The notes under the pieces are model-generated. The model was not told the origin of the DNA. It worked only from the letters and a program-made list of their open reading frames with translations, and searched no databases. A program made the position numbers and the translations under genes. A stretch of 64,000 nt of DNA from Bacillota bacterium (GTDB taxonomy: Bacteria; Bacillota; Limnochordia; Limnochordales; DUMU01): NCBI GenBank assembly GCA_012839805.1, contig DUMU01000048.1:1-64000 (forward strand). Reading direction: 5' to 3'. Shown one piece after another: positions 1 through 8,467 of this stretch (its first letter is position 1; each line of letters starts with the position of its first letter).

Positions 1-434
1 CGCACGTCCTGTGAACTGGCTTCAAGGGACACCCGGGGGAAATCTGCTCCCGGATCAACCAATCCCGGATCAAGCAAACCGGCCGAGCCGGGCTGAGCCG
101 GAGCTCCAAGATTGGCGCTGCCTGCGGCGGCCGAACGGGCGACGTTCGCCTCGAAGCTCAAGCTCAGGCTTAAGCTTAAGAGGAAAAGGAGCGCACCGGG
201 TAAGGTCAAGATAGTGCTCCGGCTGCGTGGGCCCCGGCAGCGCCCTTTACCCCGCCCCAGGGCAGCTGCGAAGCTGTCTCGCAGGCCCGGCAAGCGCCAG
301 GGCCTCAGTGACGATGCCATCGCGGCCCGCAGGCGGCGCGAAACCGCTAAAGCCTCTCTACCAAGCGGGGGCCGGCAAGCCCCGGCGCAATTACTCGCCG
401 ACTCAGCGTTTCTTGACGGTGTCGTTATGCCCAT
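1..434 (-). CDS. Possible exported protein, N-terminal part, runs off window edge
   Basis: An open minus-strand frame runs without a stop from an ATG at 434 to base 1 (at least 144 codons). A strong Shine-Dalgarno GGAGG lies five bases before the ATG. The protein starts MGITTPSRNAES; after about 70 basic residues it has a hydrophobic stretch (ILTLPGALLFLLSLSLS) that could be a membrane anchor or a late signal peptide. A second ATG (about residue 39) would put this stretch nearer the N-terminus. I recognise no domain, and much of the sequence is low complexity, so this may be a chance open frame in GC-rich DNA. The ribosome site is the main support. Confidence 0.33.
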   Translation of the reverse strand, partial: MGITTPSRNAESASNCAGACRPPLGREALAVSRRLRAAMASSLRPWRLPGLRDSFAAALGRGKGRCRGPRSRSTILTLPGALLFLLSLSLSLSFEANVARSAAAGSANLGAPAQPGSAGLLDPGLVDPGADFPRVSLEASSQDV

Positions 435-741
435 TGAAACCTCCGCCTTGCAGGAATCCCTGCACAAACGAGGTTAATTAGGCTAAGCTGGGCTTGAGCA
501 CGGCCAAAAACGTCCGCATAAATGCGCTGCTAGAAGTCATAGCTGTTACAATGTTCTTATTCGACGAATACCTGCGACCTCCTCCTATGTCAATGCGAGA
601 TGCGAACGCAAAAACAGACTTTTAGCCGACACAAGGTGCAGTAGCATGCTGAGCTGCGCTATTGCCGCCCCGGAATTGCCAGGTTCGTTGCAGGAGGAGG
701 GAGTTTCGACTGGCATAGCCTTCCTCTAAGCGTGGTGGGGG
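435..741. other. Intergenic stretch without a supported gene
   Basis: No convincing coding frame. On the minus strand AGGAGGAGG is followed by GCAGGTATTCGTCGAATA (about 564-590) and a 20-codon ORF, and a similar GCAGG-NATTC stretch with a short inverted repeat (GCAGGAATCCCTGC, about 449-462) precedes the start at 434. The base composition is lower in GC than the genes downstream. Nothing here is assignable to a known element. Confidence 0.4.
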
Positions 742-1007
742 GTGGACCTCGGACGGCACTTAGATCACGTTCTAGGCCCGGTACTCGTCGGAGTTCTCAG
801 GCTCCACGCCCAGGTGGCATTCCGCCTCGAGGCGGGCCCTGAGCTCATCAAAGGCGTCGGAGATGTACTTGAGGAAGATCAGGCCAGGACCCCGTGCTTG
901 TACGCCACCCCGTCCATAGAGCCCTGCAAGGTATCCGCTACACGCCAAAGCTGGTCCCTCAACCTTAGGCTTGCGCTGACGTTGCCTGCCGCTTTTGTTA
1001 CAGCCAT
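742..1007 (-). pseudogene. hsdM: Decayed start of a type I restriction-modification methyltransferase (HsdM)
   Basis: Read on the minus strand from the ATG at 1007, which follows a GGGAG ribosome site, the first 41 codons give an HsdM-like N-terminus containing [17 protein letters not shown] and VAYKHGVL. Near 883-888 one base is missing and the frame continues one register over with [20 protein letters not shown], the best-conserved HsdM N-terminal block. The usual next block YRAENVFWVP survives as YRA-stop-NVI-stop-VPSEVH (stops at 772-774 and 760-762). The rest of hsdM, hsdS and hsdR are absent here. Two nonsense codons plus a frameshift make this a relic of a lost type I system, not a sequencing error. 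It would have encoded the N6-adenine methyltransferase subunit. Confidence 0.8.
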
Positions 1008-1204
1008 ACTCTCCCTTTTCTCTTACTTGAACAGCCTCCACAACACCCTGCCGGCGGCCTTTCTCGCGGCCCTACGCCCTATCTTGCTGGCCGTGGCTTT
1101 CGGTCCCTTGCTGACGGCCCAATGTCACCTCTCTCCGAATGCGAAAACCGGCGCAGGAGCGAGGCCGGTAGTTGCGAATCCTCTGCCAGGGGGAGTTTGA
1201 TCCC

Positions 1205-2992
1205 ATGCGCTGGCATACGGTGGGGGGCATGGCGGCCATCTCGGCCGCGATGCTGGCGGTGCTGACGGCCGCAGGAGTCTTTGAGCCGCTGGAGCTTGCT
1301 CTATACGACGCGCGCACCCTGCTACGTTTCCTCTGGCAAGAGCCACAGCTTTCCGACGACCAGATCGTGGTCGTAGCCATCGATGACCGGAGCCTGGCGG
1401 AGATCGGCCCCTGGCCCTGGCCGCCCGAACAATATGCCCGGCTGATCGATGCCCTGACCCGAGCCGGGGCTTCCGTCATCGGCTTTGACATCATCATCGA
1501 ACGAAGCAGCCCGGAACTGGTCGAAAGTGTCCGGCGGGCCGGCAACGTCATCCTGGCGGAAGCGTTCTCTCCCCGGGGTGAACCGATTACCTCCCCGTCT
1601 CCCCTCCGTGCCGCCGCCGCTGGCACCGGCCATATCCACGTGACCGTCGACCGGGACGGGGTGGTCCGGCGTCTCCCCCTTTACTTCCAATCCCGGCCGG
1701 CCTTCGCCCTGGCCGTCGCCGGCCGGCGTCGGAGCCCCGGGTCTCCCGTTGCTCCTCCCGTTCCTCCTCCGCCCCTCCGGGCAACGGACCTGCTTCTCTT
1801 CTTCCGGTCCTACCTGGCCTCCGGGGATCTCGTCAGTACCCGGCGCCTGCAACGAACGCTCTCGGCCGCCGACTTGCTTGCCGCAGAAGGGCGCCCCTTG
1901 CCCGACTCGCTACCTGACCTGCGGGGGTACGTGGCCCTGGTAGGGGTGAGCGCCCTGGGACTGCGGCGCGACGAGGCGCTGACCCCCCTTCGTGCCCTGG
2001 GCCCCGTTCCCGGAGTGTATCTGCAGGCGGCCGCCGTGCGCAGCCTCCTTTACTCGGATTTCCTGCGCCGCACCGGCCGGGTGGCCGCCCTCGCCCTGGT
2101 CGTCGCCGTGGTTTTCCTCGTCGCCCTTCCCTGGGTCTCGCCCGGGCCCTCCCTTGCCCGGCGCCTTGCCGAGCTCCTGCTTTTCGTGGTGGCTTACCTG
2201 GCCGTCACCCAGATGATCTTCCAGCACTTCAACCTGTGGGTGGATACCGCCGCTCCTCTGGGGGCGGCGCTTCTCACCGAAGCCGCCTTTGTGGTCGCGG
2301 CCCAGCGGGGCGTGGAAAGGCAAAACCGTTTCCTGCGGGAAACCTTTTCCCGCTATGTTCCCGATTCGGTGGTCCGTGAAATACTCCGCCATCCGGATCT
2401 CGTCCGGCTCGCCGGCGAAAAGCGGGAAGTGGCGGTGCTTTTCGCCGACGTGCGGGGCTTTACCGCCCTCGCCGAGTCCCTCCCGGCCGAGACGGTTTTT
2501 ACACTACTCAACCGATATCTAGAGGGGATGAGTGCCGCCGTCTTCGCCGAGCAGGGTACGGTGGACAAGTACCTGGGGGATGGAATCATGGCTTTGTTCG
2601 GGGCACCGGTGACCAGGCCCGACCATCGGGAGCGGGCCCTGGCGGCAGCTTGCGCCATGCGTTCCCGGATAGACCGGCTCCGTGGTGAACTGCTTGCCGG
2701 CCACCTCCTGCCGGAAGGCGTCGAAGCACCGCAGATCGGGATAGGAGTTCACGCGGGGGAGGCCATGGTGGGACATGTGGGCACGAGCCGGCGCCTCGAG
2801 TATACGGCGGTGGGGGATGTGGTAAACGTAGCCTCCCGCCTGGAATCCCTGGCCGCTCCCGGTCAGATCCTCGCCAGCGTCGAAGCGGTCCGGGGAACGA
2901 GCACGGCCGCCCGGTTGGAAGCCGAGGGGGTTGCTCCTCGTCCGGTCACAGTTAAGGGGCGAGCTTCACCGGTATGGGTCTATGAATTATAA
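1205..2992 (+). CDS. CHASE2-domain class III adenylate cyclase
   Basis: Membrane-bound cyclase of 595 residues making cAMP from ATP. An N-terminal hydrophobic segment leads into an extracytoplasmic CHASE2 sensor (about residues 35-285), followed by three membrane helices (about 290-385) and a C-terminal class III nucleotide cyclase domain (about 395-595). Both metal-binding aspartates are present: FADVRGF (Asp415) and GDGIMALFG (Asp459). Lys455 in DKYLGDG and Asp in YTAVGDVVNVASRLE are the residues expected for ATP rather than GTP. The start at 1205 is chosen because GGGGGAG precedes it; an in-frame ATG at 1172 lacks a site. It is followed by a FecR-domain protein and a Crp/Fnr regulator, so sensor, partner and cAMP effector are likely one module. 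Confidence 0.93.
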   Translation: MRWHTVGGMAAISAAMLAVLTAAGVFEPLELALYDARTLLRFLWQEPQLSDDQIVVVAIDDRSLAEIGPWPWPPEQYARLIDALTRAGASVIGFDIIIERSSPELVESVRRAGNVILAEAFSPRGEPITSPSPLRAAAAGTGHIHVTVDRDGVVRRLPLYFQSRPAFALAVAGRRRSPGSPVAPPVPPPPLRATDLLLFFRSYLASGDLVSTRRLQRTLSAADLLAAEGRPLPDSLPDLRGYVALVGVSALGLRRDEALTPLRALGPVPGVYLQAAAVRSLLYSDFLRRTGRVAALALVVAVVFLVALPWVSPGPSLARRLAELLLFVVAYLAVTQMIFQHFNLWVDTAAPLGAALLTEAAFVVAAQRGVERQNRFLRETFSRYVPDSVVREILRHPDLVRLAGEKREVAVLFADVRGFTALAESLPAETVFTLLNRYLEGMSAAVFAEQGTVDKYLGDGIMALFGAPVTRPDHRERALAAACAMRSRIDRLRGELLAGHLLPEGVEAPQIGIGVHAGEAMVGHVGTSRRLEYTAVGDVVNVASRLESLAAPGQILASVEAVRGTSTAARLEAEGVAPRPVTVKGRASPVWVYEL

Positions 2993-3061
2993 CCGTGATC
3001 GGCATCACTGCGGAGGCTTCCAGTCAACGTTCTGCTGGTATGGGAAGGAAGGGGACAGGTC

Positions 3062-4300
3062 ATGGGCGGCACAGATCGAGGTGAATTCCCCAAGCCGGTC
3101 AAGGTCAGCGCCCTCCTGCTGATGCTGGCGGTGGTACTTGTTTTGCCGGGAGTGGTAGTTCTTTCGCAGCGCGCCCTTTCCTCGGAGCCGGCATCGGCGC
3201 CGGGGGGAGAGGAAGGCGCAGCCGGACCTGCAGGTACTCCCGTCTATCTGACCGAGTTCGGGGGAGACGTCCAGGTCTTTCGCAAGGTCCAGGGACGCTG
3301 GGTCGCCGCCTTCCCGAATCTCCGCCTCGAACCGGAAGACGAAGTCCGGACCGGCAAGGGGTCTTTCGCGGTGATCGCTTTCGGTGAACGAGCCGAGGTC
3401 CGCCTGGAAGCGCAGACCCACGTGATCATCGGCCCGGGAGGCGGGAGGACCGGGGCGACGGCCGGCCTGATCGTTAAGTCATCGTCTCCTTCGCCTGCCC
3501 TCTCGATAAGGATAGGCACGATTTGGGTGCAGGTAAATAAGAGCCTGTCACGGGTTTTCGATTTCTCGGTGGAGACACCCACGGCCATCGTCGGTGTGCG
3601 GGGCACGGTCTTCCTGGTACGGGTCGCCCCGGACGGAACCACCACGGTCGCCGTCTACCGCGGTGCGGTGGAAGTGGCGGCGGCGGAAGGTTCAGTATTG
3701 GTTACCGGAGGAAGGGGCACGGTCGTCGCCCCGGGTTCACCGCCAGCGCTCCCCGGACCGGTGGACCGGCTGCTGGACCAAAACCGCGAGGCGGCCCTCC
3801 GCTGGCTCGAGCGCCGCCTGGACGCATTAAAACGCCAGCTGGATAAGCTAGACGAGTTCGACGACCACGGAAAGGACGGAAACCAGGGTAAGGGTAGTGA
3901 GGAGCAAGAGGGCCGCCGGGAACAGCTCGAAGAGACCGTTGACGAGTTGAACGACCTGCTCCATTCCCTCACCGATGGTCCGACCGATGGTCCGGGCGAC
4001 AACGCCCCTTCGGACGAGGGATCCCAGGGCGACCGGCCCGGCCCGCCCCCGGGCCATGGCCCTGATTCGAACGCCGGCCAAGGCAACGATCAGCCCGGAA
4101 ACGGGGGCGACGACCATGAGGGGAACGGCACCCGTGGCCACCCTCCGGGACGTGGATCGGGACGCCCGCCGGACGCCGGACCGGGGAATGATCCGGGCGA
4201 CCATAATGGGGACGGGGAAGACGAAGGAACGGCCGTAGCCGGCGACGAAGAGAGTTCACTGCAAGGCTTGCTCGCAGGTTTTGGTTTGCCACTTCCGTAA
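3062..4300 (+). CDS. FecR-domain surface protein with Gly/Asp-rich tail
   Basis: A 412-residue protein with an N-terminal signal or anchor (about residues 14-36, rich in Leu and Val), then a FecR-type beta domain (about 65-235) including VSVETPTAIVGVRGTVF-like sequence (here FSVETPTAIVGVRGTVFLV). FecR domains are extracytoplasmic and often accompany CHASE2 cyclases; the role is thought to be signal input or scaffold. Residues 245-300 are charged and probably coiled, and the last 100 residues are low complexity, rich in Gly, Asp, Asn and Pro (GDNAPSDEGSQGD type), suggesting an extended surface tail. AGGAAGG-GGACAGG precedes the ATG. It lies 69 bases after the cyclase and 18 bases before the Crp gene. 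Confidence 0.85.
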   Translation: MGGTDRGEFPKPVKVSALLLMLAVVLVLPGVVVLSQRALSSEPASAPGGEEGAAGPAGTPVYLTEFGGDVQVFRKVQGRWVAAFPNLRLEPEDEVRTGKGSFAVIAFGERAEVRLEAQTHVIIGPGGGRTGATAGLIVKSSSPSPALSIRIGTIWVQVNKSLSRVFDFSVETPTAIVGVRGTVFLVRVAPDGTTTVAVYRGAVEVAAAEGSVLVTGGRGTVVAPGSPPALPGPVDRLLDQNREAALRWLERRLDALKRQLDKLDEFDDHGKDGNQGKGSEEQEGRREQLEETVDELNDLLHSLTDGPTDGPGDNAPSDEGSQGDRPGPPPGHGPDSNAGQGNDQPGNGGDDHEGNGTRGHPPGRGSGRPPDAGPGNDPGDHNGDGEDEGTAVAGDEESSLQGLLAGFGLPLP

Positions 4301-4318
4301 CGGCCGGAGTAGCGGCCG

Positions 4319-5014
4319 GTGATAGGCACGGAACTGCCGGTTGCCACCTTGCGGAGAATCACCCTTTTCGCCGCGTTTACCGATGAGGAACTGCGGGCCA
4401 TTATACCCCTCATCGTAACCCGCTCCTGCGCCCGGGGAAGCGTGATCTTTCTCGAGAACGACCCCGGCGACGCCCTCTACCTCATCCAGTCCGGGCTGGT
4501 GCGGATTTCCTGCCTGGCCCAGGATGGCCGGGTGAAAACCCTGGCGGTGCTGTCCGATGGCGACTTCTTCGGCGAAATGGCCCTGGTCGACGACCAACCC
4601 CGTTCGGCTACCGCGGAGGCCCTCGACACCACCACGCTCCTGGTTCTTTACCGCCGCGATTTCGAGCGTCTCCTATCGGACCACCCGGGCCTGGCCCGCG
4701 CCGTGATCAAAGGGCTCAGCCGGCGCCTGCGGGCGACCAACGAACAGCTGCTGGACGCCGTTTTTCTCGATGTCCGTTCACGAGTGATCAAAACTTTGCT
4801 CGCCCTGGCCGGGAGCCACGGAAAGCCGCACCCGGCCGGCCTCCGGATCGACCTGAGGCTCACCCATCAAGAGCTAGCCCAAATGGTGGGCACCTCCCGG
4901 GAAACCGTCACCCGCGTGCTCGCCGACCTCCAGGACTCGGGCCTCATCGGCTGGGACGGGCGCCAGCTCGTATTGGCGCGGGGCTTTCCCGAAGAAGGCC
5001 GGAGAAACTCCTAG
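4319..5014 (+). CDS. Crp/Fnr-family transcription regulator
   Basis: A 231-residue regulator with an N-terminal cyclic-nucleotide-binding beta barrel (about 20-130; DGDFFGEMALVDDQPRSATA is the phosphate-binding-cassette region, with the Gly-Glu and Arg-Ser expected for cyclic nucleotide binding) and a C-terminal winged helix (about 150-225) with recognition helix in TSRETVTRVLADL. There is no N-terminal cysteine cluster, so it is not an Fe-S Fnr. The GTG start at 4319 lies 18 bases after the FecR gene; the ribosome site is weak. Position behind a membrane adenylate cyclase makes cAMP the likely ligand. Confidence 0.9.
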   Translation: MIGTELPVATLRRITLFAAFTDEELRAIIPLIVTRSCARGSVIFLENDPGDALYLIQSGLVRISCLAQDGRVKTLAVLSDGDFFGEMALVDDQPRSATAEALDTTTLLVLYRRDFERLLSDHPGLARAVIKGLSRRLRATNEQLLDAVFLDVRSRVIKTLLALAGSHGKPHPAGLRIDLRLTHQELAQMVGTSRETVTRVLADLQDSGLIGWDGRQLVLARGFPEEGRRNS

Positions 5015-5153
5015 ACGTGCTCATATACGTCCGGTGCCACGGCTCCCGGGAGAGAGCTCCGACCGGCAGCCGACAACGCAAGGGAAGAGACTGCTATCCC
5101 TGTGCCGGTCCAGCCGTTCCGAGTAACGCCCGGCTCCGCTTTAGTCCCTACCC

Positions 5154-5738
5154 TCAGTCGTCATCGTTTCCCTCGAGCTGGAGCCAGGAGGGGTTCTCGG
5201 ACGCCTGGGTACCGGAGCTCTTGTCCGGGTTCCAGGGCCGAGCATAAACCAGAACCCGGGCGTCGCCCACAACCTCCCCGGCCAGCGCCAACGTGACCGG
5301 AACCTTGACGGTGTAACCGTGACCGCGGCTCGTAACCGCCGCCCGCCCGCAGACCGGGTACTCGACGATCCGGGCCGACGCCTCCTCGTTCCGATAGGCT
5401 GCTCCCGCCAGGCCCTTTACGGGGATATCCTCGGCGAAATGGAGTGTCTTCTTTGTAACATAGGTGTCGCTAGCACCCTTGCACCACAGAAAGAGATCAA
5501 AGCTGCCGGTGACCTTGACTTTCTTGCCCCCCCCGCTGTCGGGGATAACGGCCACGTCGTTTACTACCGCGTTGGCAGTGTGGGTCCCCAGTACCTCTAC
5601 CAGCCCACCGGTAGGGTTCTGCACCTCAATCTCGTACACCCGTTCTACGGTCGCGCTGCCGCGACCATAAACAGCCCTTAAGACCGTCTCGACCAGAGCC
5701 GCTCCCGCAGGGTTTGCCGCCTTCTCCGCTTCATGCAT
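5154..5738 (-). CDS. cotE: Outer spore coat protein, CotE family
   Basis: About 195 residues, matching the CotE family in length and pattern. The core VKVTGSFDLFLWCKGASD followed by TYVTKKTLHFAEDIPV resembles the CotE segment in which a beta-rich repeat carries VxGSFDxxxW and a later V-x-Y-x-x-x-IPV. CotE is a morphogenetic protein that anchors the outer coat around the forespore. The acidic C-terminus (LEGNDDD) also fits the family. Start: ATG at 5738 with GGGG nine bases ahead; GTG at 5744 is the alternative. It lies beside two CotS-like genes, which supports a coat role. Assignment is by eye from pattern, so moderately sure. Confidence 0.72.
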   Translation of the reverse strand: MHEAEKAANPAGAALVETVLRAVYGRGSATVERVYEIEVQNPTGGLVEVLGTHTANAVVNDVAVIPDSGGGKKVKVTGSFDLFLWCKGASDTYVTKKTLHFAEDIPVKGLAGAAYRNEEASARIVEYPVCGRAAVTSRGHGYTVKVPVTLALAGEVVGDARVLVYARPWNPDKSSGTQASENPSWLQLEGNDDD

Positions 5739-5888
5739 CTGCACTACCCCATTTCCTCAGGGATGAAGGGCGAGGTTTTCAAACCTGCCTGATACTTCTG
5801 CTTCATGATATGCCGCAGCCGGGGAGAGGTTCTTCCTGATCTCCACCCCCCATCAGGCGGGCGGCGGCGATTGGCCGCCTCGACCTGC

Positions 5889-5918
5889 AAAAAAGACGGG
5901 GAGGGAACACCCCTCCCC
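5889..5918 (-). terminator. Intrinsic terminator of the amphi-Trp gene
   Basis: Perfect 8-bp stem GGGGAGGG / CCCTCCCC (5898-5905 with 5911-5918) with a five-base loop, followed on the minus strand by GTC and six T. It lies 23 bases past the stop of the gene at 5942-6184. Confidence 0.85.
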
Positions 5919-5941
5919 GCCACGGCTGGCGCCGGCAGGTG

Positions 5942-6184
5942 CTAATTCACCTTTTCCTCTTCCAGCTCGTCTTCTTCCGGTTCCTCGCCCCATTCGACTT
6001 TCAACGAGAGGGTACCTGCGGTCCCCTCCTCCTTGTACTTGAGCGTGTAGCGCAGGTCGCTCTCGGGAACCGGCACGTGCTGGTCCTCGACCGCCAGAGC
6101 TCCGGTCAGGAGCTTGCCGGCGAGAGCATTGAGATAACCAACCAATTCCTTGCGGGACCCGATGCCCTCCTCCTTCCACTTCAT
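5942..6184 (-). CDS. Small amphi-Trp domain protein
   Basis: An 80-residue acidic protein. The pattern RKELVGYLNALAGKLLTG, then a short hydrophobic strand (DQHVPVPES), then LRYTLKYKEE and TLSLKVEW, matches the amphi-Trp domain: one amphipathic helix followed by beta strands ending in a conserved Trp. The C-terminus is nearly all Glu/Asp (EEPEEDELEEEK). Function of the family is not established. A strong GGGGGG ribosome site precedes the ATG. It is a single-gene unit with its own terminator, placed between cotE and the divergent CotS operon, so a sporulation or coat role is possible but unproven. Confidence 0.75.
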   Translation of the reverse strand: MKWKEEGIGSRKELVGYLNALAGKLLTGALAVEDQHVPVPESDLRYTLKYKEEGTAGTLSLKVEWGEEPEEDELEEEKVN

Positions 6185-6331
6185 ACTCTTTAACCCCCCT
6201 TTCCTGCCAGGTTCCCGAGCAATCTATGCGACGAGATCGAGGCACGAAACAGGCCTGTAAGAGCATTCCTAAGCTGAGCACGGCCGATATCACCGGCATA
6301 CAATGCTATATCCAAGCAGGGAGGGGTCAGC

Positions 6332-7387
6332 GTGTCTCCGCCTTCCATTCTTCCCCCGCCCGCCGTGCTGGCAGCTTACGACCTGGCGGACGCCTCCGTG
6401 ACCGCGGAAAACTACAAAGAGAAAAAAGGCGTCTGGTACGTGAGCCACGCAGGCCAAACAAGGGTACTGAAAAAGCTCCCCTTGAGTCCCGGCCGGCTCC
6501 GGTTCGTGCTCGATGCCATCGCTCACCTGCGCAACCAAGGCATCCATATCCCCGGGGTCTTTACTACCGTCGATGGTCGTGAGTTCGTAGAGGCGGACGG
6601 CAGCACTTATATCCTGACTGAGTTCGTCAAGGGCAGAAACCCGGACTATGAAAAGGAAAGCGACCGCAGGCGGATCTTACAGGGCCTGGCCGCGTTCCAC
6701 CGGGCCTCTCGCGGCCTGCGCTGGTCCGCCCGGGCGCAAGCCCATGTCCAGCTGGGCAGTTGGCCGGAACAGTATGCCGATCATCTCGAAAGGATGGCCA
6801 AGGCAGAGCTCCGCGGGCCTTTCGGTAGCGAAGCTGCGAAATACCGGCCGCGCTTTCTCGAGATCGGCCATTTCGCCCGCCGGCGTCTGCTGCAGTCAGT
6901 GTACGCCCAATGGGTGGCGGAAGTGGAGCGGGAAGGCGGATTAGTTCACCAGGACTTTGCTCCGGGGAATCTCCTGATCGACCAGGCCGGGAGACTCCAT
7001 GTGCTGGACGTCGACTCGCTGAGTGTCGAGATCCCGGCCCGGGACCTGCGTAAGGTCCTGTTGAAGATGCTGAAAAAGAAGCCTGCCTGGGACCATCCTC
7101 AGGCCTGTGCTTTGCTTGGTCACTACCACCAGGTCTATCCTCTCCCCCGGCCCTACTATGAGGTGGTGGCGATTGACCTGATGTTCCCCCACCTCTACGC
7201 GGGCCTAGTAGACAAATACGTTCGGGAGCGGGCACCCGACTGGAGTGAACAGAAATTCCTGCGCAAGCTCTGGGAATTAGTCAGGTTCGAGGAGACCAAG
7301 GCGCAGGCACTCACTTCTCAGGAGCTACTCCCCTCTCTCCCCTTGCGTACCAGCAGGGCCAGTGAAGGAGGACTACCGGATGCGTAG
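6332..7387 (+). CDS. CotS-family spore coat kinase-like protein (first copy)
   Basis: A 351-residue protein of the CotS/YutH/YsxE family, which has the aminoglycoside-phosphotransferase kinase fold. Seen: VLKKLPLSPGRLRF near residue 48 (nucleotide Lys region), an intact catalytic loop GGLVHQDFAPGNLLID (about 205-220), and LDVDSLSVEIPARDLRKVLLK, the metal-binding strand plus the family's signature. Family members sit in the spore coat; their substrate is unknown, but the intact His-Gln-Asp suggests a working kinase. The GTG start at 6332 has GGGAGGGG five bases ahead. The stop overlaps the next gene by eight bases, so translation is coupled. Confidence 0.88.
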   Translation: MSPPSILPPPAVLAAYDLADASVTAENYKEKKGVWYVSHAGQTRVLKKLPLSPGRLRFVLDAIAHLRNQGIHIPGVFTTVDGREFVEADGSTYILTEFVKGRNPDYEKESDRRRILQGLAAFHRASRGLRWSARAQAHVQLGSWPEQYADHLERMAKAELRGPFGSEAAKYRPRFLEIGHFARRRLLQSVYAQWVAEVEREGGLVHQDFAPGNLLIDQAGRLHVLDVDSLSVEIPARDLRKVLLKMLKKKPAWDHPQACALLGHYHQVYPLPRPYYEVVAIDLMFPHLYAGLVDKYVRERAPDWSEQKFLRKLWELVRFEETKAQALTSQELLPSLPLRTSRASEGGLPDA

Positions 7388-8462
7388 ACCTGGCTCGTCG
7401 TCCCCGCCGCCGCCCCCGCGCCCGGCACCTCCGCTCCTCTCGCCGCACCTCCAGCTGCCGCACCGGCAGCAGCTACCGGACGTGCTGGGCAGGTACCAGT
7501 TCAAAACGCATCGGGTGATACCGGTCCAGGTCGAGGCAGACTCAGGCAAGGGTGTCTGGCAGGTCGAGACCGACCGCGGTACCGTCTGCCTGAAGCGAAC
7601 CGGGCAACCGGCCGACCGGATGGCCTTCAGCATTGCCGCCCAGCTTCACCTGGCCGCCCACGGTGCCCCGGTACCCAGGTTGATTCCCGCCCGGGACGGG
7701 ACCTTTGCCGTCGAGAGCGCCGGCCAGGTGTACGTGGTCTACCAGTGGATCTCTGGCCGCAGCGTCCGCTGGGAGAATCGGGACGACCTCCAGGCGAGTG
7801 TCGAGGCTCTGGCTCGTCTTCACGGCGCCTCCCGGGGGTTTACGGTCCCGGCGGGTGTAAAGGTTTTTACCAAACTGGGCCGCTGGCCGGACCATTATGC
7901 CGAGATGGAGGAGCGGCTGCAAAAATGGAAGGTACAAGCCGAGCAGCAGCCGGAGGTCAGGTTCCACGCCCATTTCCTGGCGGGAGTGGATACCGCTCTC
8001 GAGCTGGCCGCCCGGGCCCGGGCCGCGCTGGCGACTTCGCCCTATGACGTGCTCGTTCAGCGTACCTGGCCTGGTGATACCCTTGTCCATCAAGACTTCG
8101 GGCCAAGTAACATCATTATGACCGGCACTGGCCCGTATTTGCTGGATCTTGATACGGTTACCCTGGAGTTTCCCGCCCGGAACCTGCGCAAGCTCATGGG
8201 CGAGCTCATGCAAAGCAAGGGCGGCTGGAGAAGTGACATCATCGACGAAGTGCTGGGTTGGTATACCAAGATCAACCCGCTTGCAGCCGAGCATCTCCAT
8301 CTTCTTGGCATCGATCTTATGTTTCCTAATGTATTCCACGACTCTGCCAAGAACTGGTTTAAGAAGAACAAGCCTGAGAAACCCGACCGTATGGAACGTG
8401 CCTGCCGGTTCGAACGCGAAAAGGCCGACACTCTGACGGTTTGGCTACCAAAACTGAGGTGA
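7380..8462 (+). CDS. CotS-family spore coat kinase-like protein (second copy)
   Basis: A 360-residue paralogue of the preceding gene. It has a proline-rich N-terminus (about residues 5-22), VCLKRTGQPADRMAF (nucleotide Lys), the catalytic loop DTLVHQDFGPSNIIMTG, and YLLDLDTVTLEFPARNLRKLMG. The ATG at 7380 is preferred because AAGGAGG lies eight bases ahead and is embedded in the end of the upstream gene; an in-frame GTG at 7362 has no site. Two adjacent CotS genes are known in spore formers. The copies share motifs but differ through most of their length, so the duplication is old. Confidence 0.88.
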   Translation: MRRPGSSSPPPPPRPAPPLLSPHLQLPHRQQLPDVLGRYQFKTHRVIPVQVEADSGKGVWQVETDRGTVCLKRTGQPADRMAFSIAAQLHLAAHGAPVPRLIPARDGTFAVESAGQVYVVYQWISGRSVRWENRDDLQASVEALARLHGASRGFTVPAGVKVFTKLGRWPDHYAEMEERLQKWKVQAEQQPEVRFHAHFLAGVDTALELAARARAALATSPYDVLVQRTWPGDTLVHQDFGPSNIIMTGTGPYLLDLDTVTLEFPARNLRKLMGELMQSKGGWRSDIIDEVLGWYTKINPLAAEHLHLLGIDLMFPNVFHDSAKNWFKKNKPEKPDRMERACRFEREKADTLTVWLPKLR

Positions 8463-8467
8463 GTCGA

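Noticed and set aside
112-477. A 121-residue plus-strand frame rich in Lys and Arg
   Set aside because: No ribosome site, and the basic run comes from short AAGCT repeats. The minus-strand frame with GGAGG is better supported.
7542-8339. A 265-residue minus-strand frame
   Set aside because: Antisense to the second CotS gene; no family features.
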